A program made the position numbers and the translations under genes. A stretch of 64,000 nucleotides of DNA from Lumbricus terrestris (lineage: Eukaryota > Annelida > Clitellata > Crassiclitellata > Lumbricidae), in assembly GCA_949752735.1 (NCBI GenBank), contig OX457037.1, positions 14,726,932-14,790,931 of the forward strand, in the 5' to 3' direction. Below the pieces are notes generated by a model. That model was not told the origin of the DNA. It ran no database searches and worked only from the letters and a program-made list of their open reading frames with translations. How positions within the stretch are numbered: position 1 is the first letter of the stretch; the number at the start of each line of letters is the position of its first letter. Shown piece by piece: positions 12,381-63,767 of this stretch.

Positions 12381-12480
12381 TACTTAAAGTACGGTGCCCG
12401 TTCTCTGTCAAATGTTATTCTTGTCTTTCGTCTGAAAAACCTGGTCGAGGTAGAGCTGCGAGTCAAGAAGGGTGACTTGG
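12375..12480 (+). pseudogene. LysM-domain-like fragment, copy 1
   Basis: Plus-strand frame KYGARSLSNVILVFRLKNLV then VELRVKKGD. It resembles the YGS.RSLS...LVEHRVKxGDTL start of LYSMD1/2-type LysM proteins. After the GD the similarity stops, so it is at most a fragment. Confidence 0.35.
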
Positions 12481-12504
12481 TGGTTGAGGCTGTCCGCCAC
12501 CATG

Positions 12505-12990
12505 GAGGGATGATCAGTTTGTGTGTTTCTGAGTTCTACAAGTTTAAAATATAATGAAATTGGAATGTAAGGATGATCAGTTTGTGTGTTTCTGAGTTCT
12601 ACCAGTCTAAAATATAAGGAAATAGCTCCATCTAGAGAAGGGAAGGATGATCAGTTTGTGTGTTTTTTCTAAGCTATACAAGTCTAAAATATAATGAAAC
12701 TGAAAGGTAAGGTTGATCAGTTTGTGTGTTACTAAGTTCTACAAGTCTAAAATATACCTCCACATACAGAAGGGAAGGACGAGCAGTTTGTGTGATTCTA
12801 AGTTATACAAGTCTAAAACATAATGAAACTGGATCACCTAGTGAAGGTAATGCTGAGCACATTGTATGTTTCTAAGTATTGCAAGACTAAAATATAAAGA
12901 AATTGGAAGGCAGGGTTGAAAAGTTTGTGAATTTCTATCTACTGCAAGGCAAACTTCTAAAATTGATATGACCTAGTGAATGAAAGGGTG
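12505..12990. repeat. Decaying tandem repeat, about 65-bp unit
   Basis: Six to seven copies of GATCAGTTTGTGTGTTTCT... followed by ...CAAGTCTAAAATATAATGAA, decaying towards the right. Not present at the equivalent place beyond 31400. Confidence 0.8.
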
Positions 12991-14135
12991 AACAATTTCT
13001 ATATTTCCATGTAGCCTAATACTTGCAATAAAGTCACTCTCGTTTGCACCTTTCAATGTGTCTTCTTCACATAGTAAAGTCTTTTGGGTTTCATAAATTA
13101 TATAATTCTATTTGGTTTCCAGCAAATATCGGATTTAGCGCCATCTTTCGGCGAATAAGTGAACAATTCAATGCTTGAACACTGTTTCCATGTGGTTTGT
13201 ATGATAATATCTTATCATTGGCGACATCTGGTGAAAGCGAAAGTTATTATGTCAAAAATACATTCGGCGCTACCTATCGAACACTTAATATTCATTTCCT
13301 ATGCAATTCACATTTTGTTTAGTAAAATATCAAATTAGTGATAAATTAATATAAATAATACAAAATAATATGTAATAAATTACTGTCTTCAATATAACAT
13401 AATTGAAAGATTACAGGAATTGGAATAAATGTTATAATTTCAATAAAAGTATTGCTAGTTAGACACCTTAATTTTTGGCACACTAAAATTATAAGTTCAA
13501 AATGAATTTACGAAAGAATATTAATTTTCATACTCGGTGCTGCTTCTCAGATGGAGTTACACTGAGTGCTGGGAGGTAAATGTATGCCTTTGTTACTTCT
13601 GGAACACTGGGAAGCCTGTGTATGCACTTCCGGAGGTCAAAGGGCATGTCTTCTCACGTTGTAATTTGAGTTAGGGTTAGGTCTAGGGTTTGCTATGTTG
13701 AGCCACCCCTCCTCTGCGGGATCTGAATTTTCGGTTGTACACTTCCTGTTCCGCATTTCCGGTGTACTTTGAGCTAGGGTTCGGATTAGGGTTGGGTTAG
13801 GGTTAGTGTCCTTGAGCTCGAACTCGGCCTACTTACCATGACCTAATTACGTAATAACAATTGCCTAGTTATGTAAGAACCGTGACTCATTACATCATCA
13901 CCTTGACCTATGACCTTGACCTTGACCTAGATTGGCATTAAAGCAATAGTTTAACAACTACTCCAGTGTGATCAATTAGCCCTAGAGTTGGAGTGCGAGG
14001 TTAAAGAAAAACTCTATACATACATTCATACATAAAAATAGTTATAATACGTACATAACCTATTTGTACGTGTACGCTCGTCTCAATTACTAAAATTACA
14101 AACCTATATGCATAAGTTTGGTCTACTTGACTGGG
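12991..14135. other. Intergenic, with telomere-like motifs
   Basis: AT-rich DNA with no supported gene. TTAGGGTTAGG-type motifs occur at about 13667-13692 and 13765-13808. Confidence 0.5.
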
Positions 14136-14372
14136 ATTGTGACGCAGTGGTGTAGTGGTGTGTTTGATGCCTTGGAGCAGGGGGTTCCAGGTTCGAATCC
14201 AATTCATGCTGCCGCGTAGGGACCTTGAGCAAGTCATTAACCCGCAATTGCTCGTGCCCTTCCGTGAAACAATAATTGCGGTGTCCGCGCTGCAGTCTGG
14301 AGCGCCGCTGAGTACAGTAGTAGTTTGAAGGGTGCTAGGTCTATGGAAAATATGAGAAAAAAATAAAATCAA
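14136..14372 (+). repeat. tRNA-derived SINE
   Basis: GACGCAGTGGTGTAGTGGTG, CCAGGTTCGAATCC, GGGACCTTGAGCAAGT, AATTGCTCGTGC and an AAATAAAA end. Lies downstream of gene 2. Confidence 0.72.
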
Positions 14373-14580
14373 AACAGGAATTCTTCATTCAGATGCACCT
14401 TATAAAATTGAAAACAGACCTGTATGAAGGTTGTCCAATGAACTATGTTAAATGTGAACAATGTTTGAATTTCAGGTTTATCGACGGTACATGTACGTCA
14501 TAAGAAAAGTGACTACCATACCCATTCTACCTATATCTAGGATAGGGACTGTGTAATTTTGGAAACCCCCGCTACATGAT

Positions 14581-14586
14581 TTTATT
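14581..14586 (-). terminator. Candidate poly(A) signal of gene 2
   Basis: TTTATT on plus is AATAAA on minus, about 230 nt after the gene 2 stop. It is the first canonical hexamer I see downstream. Confidence 0.5.
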
Positions 14587-14812
14587 TCAAAAAGATCATG
14601 ATGAAATTTAAATTTAATATCGTGATAGAAATGTATGTAGCCTAACAACATTGAAGCGATGACGAATTTTTAAAGATAAGCGACGTCACAAAATCTATTT
14701 AAAGAATCGTCAGCAGAGTTCGATCTAAAATGTTAATCAAAAAGACGAAATTTATCTGCCATCTAAATCACAATTAGGTGCGAGTGAAAGCCTCTCACGA
14801 AAAAATTTGACT

Positions 14813-28165
<13,353 letters not shown>

Positions 28166-31030
28166 CTCTGTAAATATAATAACGTATTTAGTCACTCTAA
28201 AAATGAATAGGTTAATTAAACAAACTGGTTTAAGACCTCGATCTTTTGAATCAACGGCCTTCATTACGATGCTCGCAATTTAGGCTGGCCTACGTATATT
28301 ATTTTGTGTGCAGCTCTGACTACATCGTCTGGTGTATAAACCCTGATACACAGGATTTAAAACAACCGCCTCAAACTTGCGCCCTTTTCAACCTCTCATT
28401 CTTAGGTTTAAGTTTGCCGAAGACAACTTTTTTTCTCTTTCTCCTCAACTACGACTGCCCCATCTGTACTATTTTCAATCTCAACCTGGATTCCTACTGG
28501 CAACCTTATATAAAACGGCTCCAAAACTAAAGACATTTTTTAAAATTTCGCACTCACCACCAGCTCCCCTTCTCATGCATAGGCCCACGTAGTAAAATCT
28601 GAGTTAAAACTCTGCAAAATACTGTGCGTCACCCTCCAAGATAATCATAGGCCTACCTCTCAGGCCACAGGCGTGTACTACTACACAACGACTTGCTTCT
28701 CAGACTATCAGAAAACTCAGAACCCACCTTTCTCCCTATTCCGTCGGTTACCGTTACACCGCCATCTTGAACTATTATTTGCCTTCCATCTTGGCAGGAG
28801 AAGAACTGGAGAAGAACTGGCCCTAGGATTGACTGAAAAAACTCTAAAAGAGCCACATGCTGAAGATACACAGAACAATAATTTCTTCACAACAATCCCT
28901 GAACTATAGATATTACAAACGAAATCTAAATCCTCTTTACCATAATGCGTAGCTCTATGATGCACGTCCTATATCGACACCTAACACCACTCTGTCCCCT
29001 TTCTTATCATCGATAATTATTATTAAGACGTAGAGTGAACAATCATGCTCTCCCACCTAAAGAAAATTCCCACTCTATCCCAAGATCTTTACATCCAAAA
29101 ATTTACAAGTTCATTAATCCATTCTCACAATAGGCCTAATTATTTTTTTATGTTTTGCACCTCTTTTTTAAATATCTTTGTGTGTGTTTTTAAGTATGAA
29201 GGCCTATCTGAATATAGGTAAGCTTATACATAATGTAGCCTACACTCATTATAATTATACGAGTGTGCAACTGTGCATACGTCAGTTATGTTTGCTCCAG
29301 TATGTATAGGCTGCCCAATGAAATTTTTAATACAGATAACCTACACAGCCTACCTGGGTTGTCTTACTTTGCGCAGTTTGAAATAAAATATTTTAACTGC
29401 GCTTTAGGGTTACTCGACTCACGAATGTCGTTGAATCACTGAAAGTGAGTGCAAGCTTGCGTCTATTACTCTGTAGACAGCAGTCCTTCAAATAACGCCC
29501 TTTGATCCACTGACTTCCATCGCAATTTTAGCACTTCGCTTTATTGTGTCAATTGCAATTCAGTTTGTGTCGAAGCTGATAAGACGTGCATCGTACATTC
29601 GAGTTGTCATTGGTGATTTGTAAATACCGCGAGCGAAGTTCTCGAACTCACAAAAAGAATCGATGTTGCTATGAAACTTGGACATAGATAACCAGATTCT
29701 GAGTAGGCCTAATCGCTATCCGCTCTGTCTACTTATAAATGATCTTTCCATTTGAATTGAATCTTGACGCGAAGGCCCATGATTAAGTAGGCTACACATT
29801 TCGTAGACCACATTAATAAATTTGCAGGACGCCAAACCTCGGGACTTGAAGCGAAGAGCACGATTAGTATTAATTTTTCTAACCTACATGTATTTGTCTT
29901 GAGGAGAAATTCAACAGGATAGAATAAATAAGACACGCTAAATTGAGCCTCGTTGGGAGACATTTCAAAGTCATACAAATGAAGGTCGGCAAAATTGCAG
30001 GAAATGGACAGACCACGGAGAACAATAATTGCTAGAAGCAGCTTATTTTTTTGGTTTTGTTAACAGTCATCCGTCGTAAGAAACACCATAACCAAATCTT
30101 ATACTGTCTATTGTCTTAGGCTATCTTATGGTAAACAAAGAAAATTTAAGAAGAAACTCAGAGATATGCTAACCATACCTCGGTTAAATGATGTTACATT
30201 GATTGAATGAATGAATTTTGTTTATTGTGCAAAAAATCAAATAGTGCAAACGCTGAAACGTGAGACAAAAAGTGCAACGCAACAGGTGTCAGGAATAGCT
30301 AATAACTTATACACCCCTTACCATCTTCCTTGACCATTGTTTATGCATGCTTATATATAATAATACTTAATTCTCTGAATTGTTTGCTCAAGCCCATTAT
30401 GATGGTGTTAGCAACTCGCTACTGCAAGAGATACGAGTAAAATAGAAACAATTCAATGTTATCTCAAGGCATAAAGGTCAAAATCAGGGTCATACTGCCA
30501 TAAATCATTCAATTTGAGTGCTTCCTTGTTCCGTTGGGTCAGACCACTGTGGACTTCCTTTTATAAAATAATAGGTCTACGACTTAACTTGTGATATATT
30601 CCAATGTTATTTGTTCTATAACTTATTCTGGGTAACTTGCAAGAAGTCTAGACCTACTCTGGAGCACTCCCCGTCCAGCCGCGACTAATTGAGAACTTAA
30701 GTAATTTGCAAACTCGGTAGGAATGGACAATGGTCATGGGCAAAGCATACAAATTCCAACGGAGGGTTATTTCGGATGAAGGGCTTAGGCTACAACTGGG
30801 AAAGCTTGGCGTTGCCACGTTGCCATGTGAGCCTATGGAACTAGGAGTTCACTACTCTTCGTATTGCAACGTTTTACTGCTCACTAGGCGACACTTATCG
30901 CTTATGTGAGATGAAGCACAGCCAAGAATGCAGCGAAAGACTAAAATGAGCATTGCGGTCATTTTAAGGTATTGAATAATATTGGGTCACCCATATACAT
31001 AAACATTACATACAAACATACAAAAATATA

Positions 31031-31119
<89 letters not shown>

Positions 31120-31276
31120 TGTGTACGTGTGTGTATGTGCGCGCGCGTGAGTGTGTGCTTCTATTTCTCTTCAGCGTAAAATCCGGCTATATGCAAATCG
31201 GTTGATTTTCATAATAATGTACAGTATAGGTCTCTACATCACTTGATATTCGCAGAATTAGGTAACTGTGTACCGC
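28166..31276. other. Upstream flank of gene 2
   Basis: Duplicate of 9586-12380 with an extra stretch at about 28215-28720. No gene supported. Confidence 0.65.
31032..31120. repeat. (GT)n microsatellite
   Basis: About 43 uninterrupted GT units; the paralogous site at 12181-12240 is short and interrupted. Confidence 0.95.
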
Positions 31277-31410
31277 AAGTACTTAAAGTACGGTGCCCGT
31301 TCTCTGTCAAATGTTGTCCTGGTCCTTCGTCAGAAGAACCTGGTCGAGGTAGAGCAGCGAGTCAAGGAGGGTGACTCTCTAATGTCCATCAAAGGCCAGA
31401 TACATGTATG
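31277..31410 (+). pseudogene. LysM-domain-like fragment, copy 2
   Basis: KYGARSLSNVVLVLRQKNLV then VEQRVKEGDSLMSIKGQ before diverging to a stop. Closer to a LysM start (RVKEGDSLMSI) than copy 1. No further LysM exon seen nearby. Confidence 0.4.
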
Positions 31411-32466
31411 GCAAGGTCGGTTCAGTATGTGATGGACCCAGCTAGGCTCAGGCTTTCAAATTGCTTATACACAAAGGCCTGGCTATCGGTTTATTAGACT
31501 CAATTCAAGATACATGTATCTACCTCATCGCTTATTATACTCGCGCATTACTCGCGCATTAGGCACCGATGCTGTGAAACACTTCCCCCATGCTTCATAG
31601 GCTAAGCTTATATGGCCTGATCAGTGCCTTGCACTGAACCATATGACGATTTTAAAATCAACTCAACCGCTAGGTTTGAATCAATATATTTATTTATACA
31701 ATGCATATTTATTTACACAATGTATTCAGAATATCGCATGTTCATCGTAGTATCGGTTTAATTGTAAGATGCACAAATTTAGAAAAAAATTGTGCCTATA
31801 ATTTGTACAGCCTACATTATCAGATTCACACAATCATGTATTAGGCTATGGCAATTGATTTTATAGTCTTTCAAGCAGGACTGTCGCGTTTTAGCCTATT
31901 GGCTTTTTTCCATTCATGTTCTGGGCATTGATTTAACAGAATACATAACATTCAAAGACTTACACGAATCAGGACCAAGTAGGCCTAAGCCATTGGCGCA
32001 GGTTATTATTTGAAACAATAAATATCATGTAATCGATAGTTATCGATCATTATAATACATCAATAGTGTGGGTCTCAATAATTTGGATTTCCAATGTGCA
32101 TAAGTAGGTCCTATGTCCAGGGCTGTTTTTATGGATTTTTATAAATGCATAACCCCTTCTCTCCTTTCACATCCTTCATGATAAATTACTTCCAATCGGA
32201 GGAAAATTACCCTTTTCTGCTAGTTTTAACTGTACAGATGTGCTTTTACAGCTGCACAAATCCATTTAGAACTGCACATTTTGTGTACAACTGCACGTAA
32301 ATAAAGCCCTGCCGATGTCTTCCTTTGCAGGAAATGTGATAGAATTCGTCACACAGTCTGTTGTTCCGTCATAAAATAGGCTTGACCAGAGAATAAGGTC
32401 GGCCTCTTAATTTAGGTCCTCTTTATCGACGCTATCATAACCAAATTTTGATTAATGAAAGTAGGC
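31411..32466. other. Intergenic, nothing recognised
   Basis: AT-rich; no conserved frame or element end seen. Confidence 0.4.
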
Positions 32467-32475
32467 CTACTACAG

Positions 32476-35150
32476 TAAGGTGGAGTGAATTTTTTTTCTT
32501 GAATTTCAAAATGCCTGGGTGCGGGAAAGTTGCATTATGATCTAAGAAGTTCATGTGAAAAATATTTTAAATTTATTCCTTTTTTAAGAGGTGCCCCAAC
32601 GGCATCATAAATTTGCCATAATTTGTAAAAAAAATCGAAATTTTTTATTTTCTTAGTAAAGTTTGTGAACCACTTAACCACATTGCAAAGCAAGTTTTCA
32701 AATGATAATAATGCTTTTAAAGAGAATTCTTGTCCAAAATCATTTTATTGTCACATTTAAGTGATTCCAGACTTGCCATAAAATCTACATTTAGGCCTAC
32801 ATAAGCCTATTTTGTCAAAATTTGTCTAATACTTAAATAATAAAAATAGGCCCTATCTCAGTTATTCGATATTGCAGCTTGTAAATGTATGGAAATAAAT
32901 AATTGCACTTGTGCAAAGGATAGAAAAGTTCCAATGGCAGAACGAAAATTTCTCATTGATCAAAAGAAAACAAGAGCAATGATGATTGGTGGTATTGATG
33001 TGAATATGACTAACTCTGTTAAAAGAAGAAAAGCAAGGAAACGCAAAGAAATAGAGAGGGCTACAACAGCCAAGTGTCTTAAACTTTCCGTCACTCACTC
33101 ACAGCCGGGTAGTTTCAGTTATTTTGACTCAGATATGCCAAATCACAAGAAATCAGATATGAAATTAAGTTCTTCAACAGGTAGTTTCACTGATATGTCA
33201 ACAGTATTACACAACAAAGAATCAGACGATGAACTGATTACAATTAACTCAAGAAAATGTAAAAGTGCACAAATGCGCTCGGATTTACCTACTTTGGCTC
33301 GTGAATGCGACAGACATGGAATTTCTGATCGCTGTGCTGCTTCTCTTGCTACCGCAGTTTTACAGGATGTTGGTGTTGTGCACGACACAGACTTATCTAT
33401 GGTGATCGATCGCAGCAAAGTTCGAAGAGAAAGATCAAAAGTTCGAAAACGTCTACAGTGCAATTCCGTAAAGCAACTATCTGGATTGTACTTCGATGGA
33501 CGTAAAGATAGGACCAGAGTGCAAATGAAAAATGGCAAGAAATCGTATCTTAAAATAATTTCTCAAGAGCACATAACACTGGTACTTGAACCGAATTCAC
33601 AATATCTGGGTCATGTCACTCCTGAGAGTGGATCAGCCAAAAATATTCACACAAGTATCAACAAGTTTCTGTTAGATAACGAAACAGCAACTAAAGATTT
33701 AGTTGCTATTGGTTGCGACGGAACCAATGTCAATACTGGTGTAACTGGAGGGATAATACGTCTTTTGGAAATACAACTTGGTAGACCTTTGCATTGGTTT
33801 ATTTGCATGTTGCATGCCAACGAATTGCCTCTGCGACATCTAATTCAAAGGCTGGATGGCGGAACACAGGGCCCAACACTATTTTCAGGAAACATAGGCA
33901 AGGCTCTTGGAAACTGTGAATCATTACCTCTGGTACATTACAACGCAATTGAGTTCGAGAATTGCCCAGATATGGAAGGTATCGAATTAAGTACCGATCA
34001 GCAATATTTGTACAATATATGTAAAGCTGTATCATACGGAATTTGTTCACCAGATCTTGCCTTTCAAAAGCCAGGTCCTGTTTGCCACTCAAGGTGGTTG
34101 ACAACAGCAAATAGAATTTTGAGATTGTATATAGCAACCGAATGTCCAAGTGAGAATCTTACAACGCTAGCCACGTTTATCATGAAAGTTTATGCACCAG
34201 TTTGGTTTCATATCAAGACGAAGTCAGCATGCACTGAAGGCTCTAAGCACTTGTGGAGGATGATAAAATATTCCAGATATCTGCCACAAAATTTACGAGA
34301 CATTGTGGATGAAGTTATTCAAAGAAATGGATATTTCGGGCATGCAGAAAATATATTGCTTGCAATGTTGACCGACGAAAGATCTCATATCCGTGAATTA
34401 GCATACAGAAGAATACTTGCAGCAAGAGTTGAAAATGAATTATCAACAAAAATCAGACAATTTCGAGTACCCTTACTCAACTTTAACTCTGAGGATTATA
34501 CTGACCTAGTCGAATGGCAAACGATCGATCGATATGAGCCACCTCTCATGAAGCATATTCCGGACAAGGATATTGCAAATTATGTAAAATCAAACAGTGT
34601 TGCAGAGGCACATAAAATTGCTCTGTTTCCATGCCACACCCAAGCGACAGAGCGATGCATACGTCTTGTTACAGAAGCTTCGGCAAAAGTCAGTGGTCAG
34701 ACTGCAAGAGATGGATTTATTCGGGCAGGAATAGCATCAAGACAAATTATGAAAACGTTTAACACTAAATCAGAGTTTCACCTCTATTAGAATAAACTGA
34801 CAGAAACTTCTTAATGTAGGCCTGAATGAAGGCGAATTTTGGAATATGGAATATGGTAGTTAATTGGAATATGGAATATGGTAGTTAATTCTATCATCAT
34901 TAAACAGCATTGCAACAATTGGTTATTAGGCTATCTTAGGTTACCTATGGCCAAAAGTACATTTTCACGAAAAATTGCAAATTTTGTCAAAAATTTTCGA
35001 TTTTCTTTATAGTTGGGGCACCTCTTAACAAAGGAATTAGTTCAACATATTTTGCAAAACAACTAACCATATCAAAATGCAACTTTTGCACACCCAGGCA
35101 TTTTTAATTTATGACATAAAATTTTTCACCATTGTATTCACTCCACCTTA
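32476..35150 (+). mobile_element. Apparently intact DNA transposon, 9-bp target duplication
   Basis: 2675 bp bounded by TAAGGTGGAGTGAAT and its inverse ATTCACTCCACCTTA. Imperfect inverted similarity continues for about 150 bp (AATGCCTGGGTG, AAGTTGCAT, AAGAGGTGCCCCAAC). Flanked on both sides by CTACTACAG (32467-32475, 35151-35159). It carries one long open frame and sits between genes 2 and 3. Confidence 0.88.
32889..34790 (+). CDS. Putative DDE/RNase H-like transposase, 633 aa
   Basis: Uninterrupted frame filling the element at 32476-35150. A basic N-terminal third (KRRKARKRKEIER, residues ~41-53; RSKVRRERSKVRKR ~178-191) may bind DNA. The core has LVAIGCDGTNVNTG (~268-281), which fits a first catalytic Asp, and LHWFICMLHANELPLRHL (~298-315), a CxxH-type motif followed by an acidic residue, seen in hAT, P and MULE-type transposases. 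The C-terminal HTQATERCIRLVTEAS (~590-605) is strongly patterned. The family is not one I can name; no BED, THAP or chromodomain is visible. Start is the first Met after the inverted repeat. Lack of stops suggests recent activity. Confidence 0.75.
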   Translation: MEINNCTCAKDRKVPMAERKFLIDQKKTRAMMIGGIDVNMTNSVKRRKARKRKEIERATTAKCLKLSVTHSQPGSFSYFDSDMPNHKKSDMKLSSSTGSFTDMSTVLHNKESDDELITINSRKCKSAQMRSDLPTLARECDRHGISDRCAASLATAVLQDVGVVHDTDLSMVIDRSKVRRERSKVRKRLQCNSVKQLSGLYFDGRKDRTRVQMKNGKKSYLKIISQEHITLVLEPNSQYLGHVTPESGSAKNIHTSINKFLLDNETATKDLVAIGCDGTNVNTGVTGGIIRLLEIQLGRPLHWFICMLHANELPLRHLIQRLDGGTQGPTLFSGNIGKALGNCESLPLVHYNAIEFENCPDMEGIELSTDQQYLYNICKAVSYGICSPDLAFQKPGPVCHSRWLTTANRILRLYIATECPSENLTTLATFIMKVYAPVWFHIKTKSACTEGSKHLWRMIKYSRYLPQNLRDIVDEVIQRNGYFGHAENILLAMLTDERSHIRELAYRRILAARVENELSTKIRQFRVPLLNFNSEDYTDLVEWQTIDRYEPPLMKHIPDKDIANYVKSNSVAEAHKIALFPCHTQATERCIRLVTEASAKVSGQTARDGFIRAGIASRQIMKTFNTKSEFHLY

Positions 35151-35470
35151 CTACTACAGTCCGTTGAAGAGATTTCTGACGAGAGCCGCCTACAAACCTC
35201 GCCAAACCTTTTATGTAGAAAAGGTCATGACGAAATGTCAAGAGTGCAAACCAGCAAGAAAAACTTCGAGCTAAACACGGTAATTACATATAAAAGGTCT
35301 AAACTAACCCAAAAACGCAACAGGGAGAGAGAACGAACGTCATAGAACATCAGAAGTAATAAATCTAATATTAGCACGAAAATAAATTTAGGCCTATCTG
35401 GCAACTAGGCTAAATTACAGCAAAGGTAGCCTATTTGATGAACGCTGCTGAGGAAAACATCTCTCTCTCT

Positions 35471-50639
<15,169 letters not shown>

Positions 50640-50645
50640 TTTATT
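50640..50645 (-). terminator. Candidate poly(A) signal of gene 4
   Basis: AATAAA on minus (TTTATT on plus), 122 nt past the proposed TGA. Confidence 0.45.
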
Positions 50646-50766
50646 TGCCGGCGAATTCCAAGTAGGCACTACTACTCAGTCTGCACAAGCTATAAGTATA
50701 ACTTTGTCTCTCTTGCTTCTGTTTCTGTTAGACATTCGGCGTTCAAGCGTTGGAAACGTAACATGA

Positions 50767-61916
<11,150 letters not shown>

Positions 61917-62022
61917 CTGACGATGCAACAGAGTAATTTTGATTGTATGCGTGCGTGTGCGTATGCATGTATTACCGTATACTCTAGTAGGCCTATTCTG
62001 TACTATTTGCGGTCTTATAGTG

Positions 62023-62151
<129 letters not shown>

Positions 62152-62574
62152 CCTATAGGCGTAACTTTCCATTGTGACGGTGGTGTCCAGTCACCACCAC
62201 TTTTGATCTTGCAAAAATATTTTTAGCATGAAATCATCTGGCTCTCTTCCGCTTAGGCTATCAATTATATCATTCTCAGAATTAACTTAATAGGTAGATG
62301 AGGAAATAAATAAAGATTAGGGAGAATAGAAATATCGCATCAAAGTTGATACTTGATAGGCCTGAATAATTATTATAGCCTACTCTGCACTATAATTATG
62401 ACTAAATTTTCCAGTTTATCATTGGCCATAACCTCGATTCCTTTGGCTATACTTTAGTCTAGGCGATTGGCATCTGTCACAAACACCTTTAGCACTACTG
62501 GTGTTATCCGATTAGAATTGTTGCTTCTTGCAATCTGGACCGATACGCGACAGTTGGCCTACTAACTTTGTTAC

Positions 62575-62800
62575 TTAATCATTTCCGTGCAGGTCTGCAC
62601 ATCGGGGCAACGCACTTCCTCTACTCCTCCCTGTCCATCGCCAGTTCTTCCACCTCCTCCAATGACACGGACTGTCCTGCCAGTTCTTTTGTGGTTTTCA
62701 TATCTTCCATAAACTTCCAGAATTCCAGGACATCACCTGTTTGGCTCTTCGATCCCCGTCCATACGAACAACATACCCCATTCACATTTTTAATCGTAAT
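62575..62800 (-). pseudogene. Possible end of a non-LTR retrotransposon ORF
   Basis: Minus-strand reading EELAMDREE-stop-RKCVAP resembles the DRxxWRxxV end common in retrotransposon polyproteins, with Trp changed to TAG. Too short to be sure. Confidence 0.25.
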
Positions 62801-63453
62801 TTATAAACTTCTAAAGCAGCACTCAAATATTAATAGCAGGCACCATCATCGAGCAAAATGGCTGTTCAACTGGTAGTCGTCAGGAGGTCGGAGACCGGTT
62901 GTCAGAGGGGCGGAGGTGCAGAGTAGCTCTTAGGGTGGGTGTCATTTGGGTTGAGAAGGTGGAGGATTCGAGAATAAAACGAGTAACGGTATGAATTCTT
63001 TTAAACAGACGTCAGTTTTAGGTGGAACCCAAAGGTCATGTTAACTGTTTTCAGCAAGAGCTTGAAAAATGCAAAGCAGAAAACTAACAGCATTTTATTC
63101 TATAAAAGTTTCTAAACGTAGATTTTCTTAGCTTTACTTTGTTCGACATTAGTGTTATTAATTCTCTAATGCGACGAAGTTTGGTTAAAATAAACAAAAG
63201 TAGTAGGTTAAAAAATAGGTGCCAGTTTTCCAGGGGGGCAAGTGCCCCTGTGTGCGGGCGCCCATGTCAAAACGGGTAATTGCAGGAAGGTCATTCCACA
63301 GCAAAATTTATAGGTACTGTGGCGAAATTCGCCTGAGCCGCCTCCGCGGTCTTGTTTACGCCGTCGATTGGCTTCATGGGCGGTCGTTTCGCGTCGTCGT
63401 TCGCTCGTGCCTAGAGGTCCCCTCCCCTCCTCCCTTGCCTCCTCGCACCTGGC

Positions 63454-63710
63454 GGATCTTTTGGCGCGAAGTCCTCCCTGTAGTGCGCATGCGCGGATCT
63501 TTTGGCGCGAAGTCCTCCCTGTAGTGCGCATGCGCGGATCTTTTGGCGCGAAGTCCTCCCTGTAGTGCGCATGCGCGGATCTTTTGGCGCGAAGTCCCCC
63601 CTGTAGTGCGCATGCGCGGATCTTTGCCCGCCAGGTCCCCTCGCACCTGTCCGGACCTCTGACGTCGGACCCCCTGTGGTGCGCATGCGCGGATCTTTTG
63701 GCGCCAAGTC
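63454..63710 (+). promoter_or_regulatory. 41-bp repeats with E2F- and NRF1-like sites
   Basis: Units start at 63454, 63495, 63536 and 63577, with diverged copies at about 63618 and 63690. Each full unit has TTTTGGCGCGAA (E2F type TTTSSCGC) and TGCGCATGCGC (NRF1 type palindrome). Confidence 0.75.
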
Positions 63711-63729
63711 TCCTGTCCCCTTGGACACG

Positions 63730-63767
63730 TATAAATAGGACCGCTGCCCGCATGCATGAGCTCAGTT
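63730..63767 (+). promoter_or_regulatory. TATA box and initiator
   Basis: TATAAATA at 63730-63737 and an initiator-like TCAGTT at 63762-63767, with the A 34 bp after the start of the TATA box. Confidence 0.65.
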
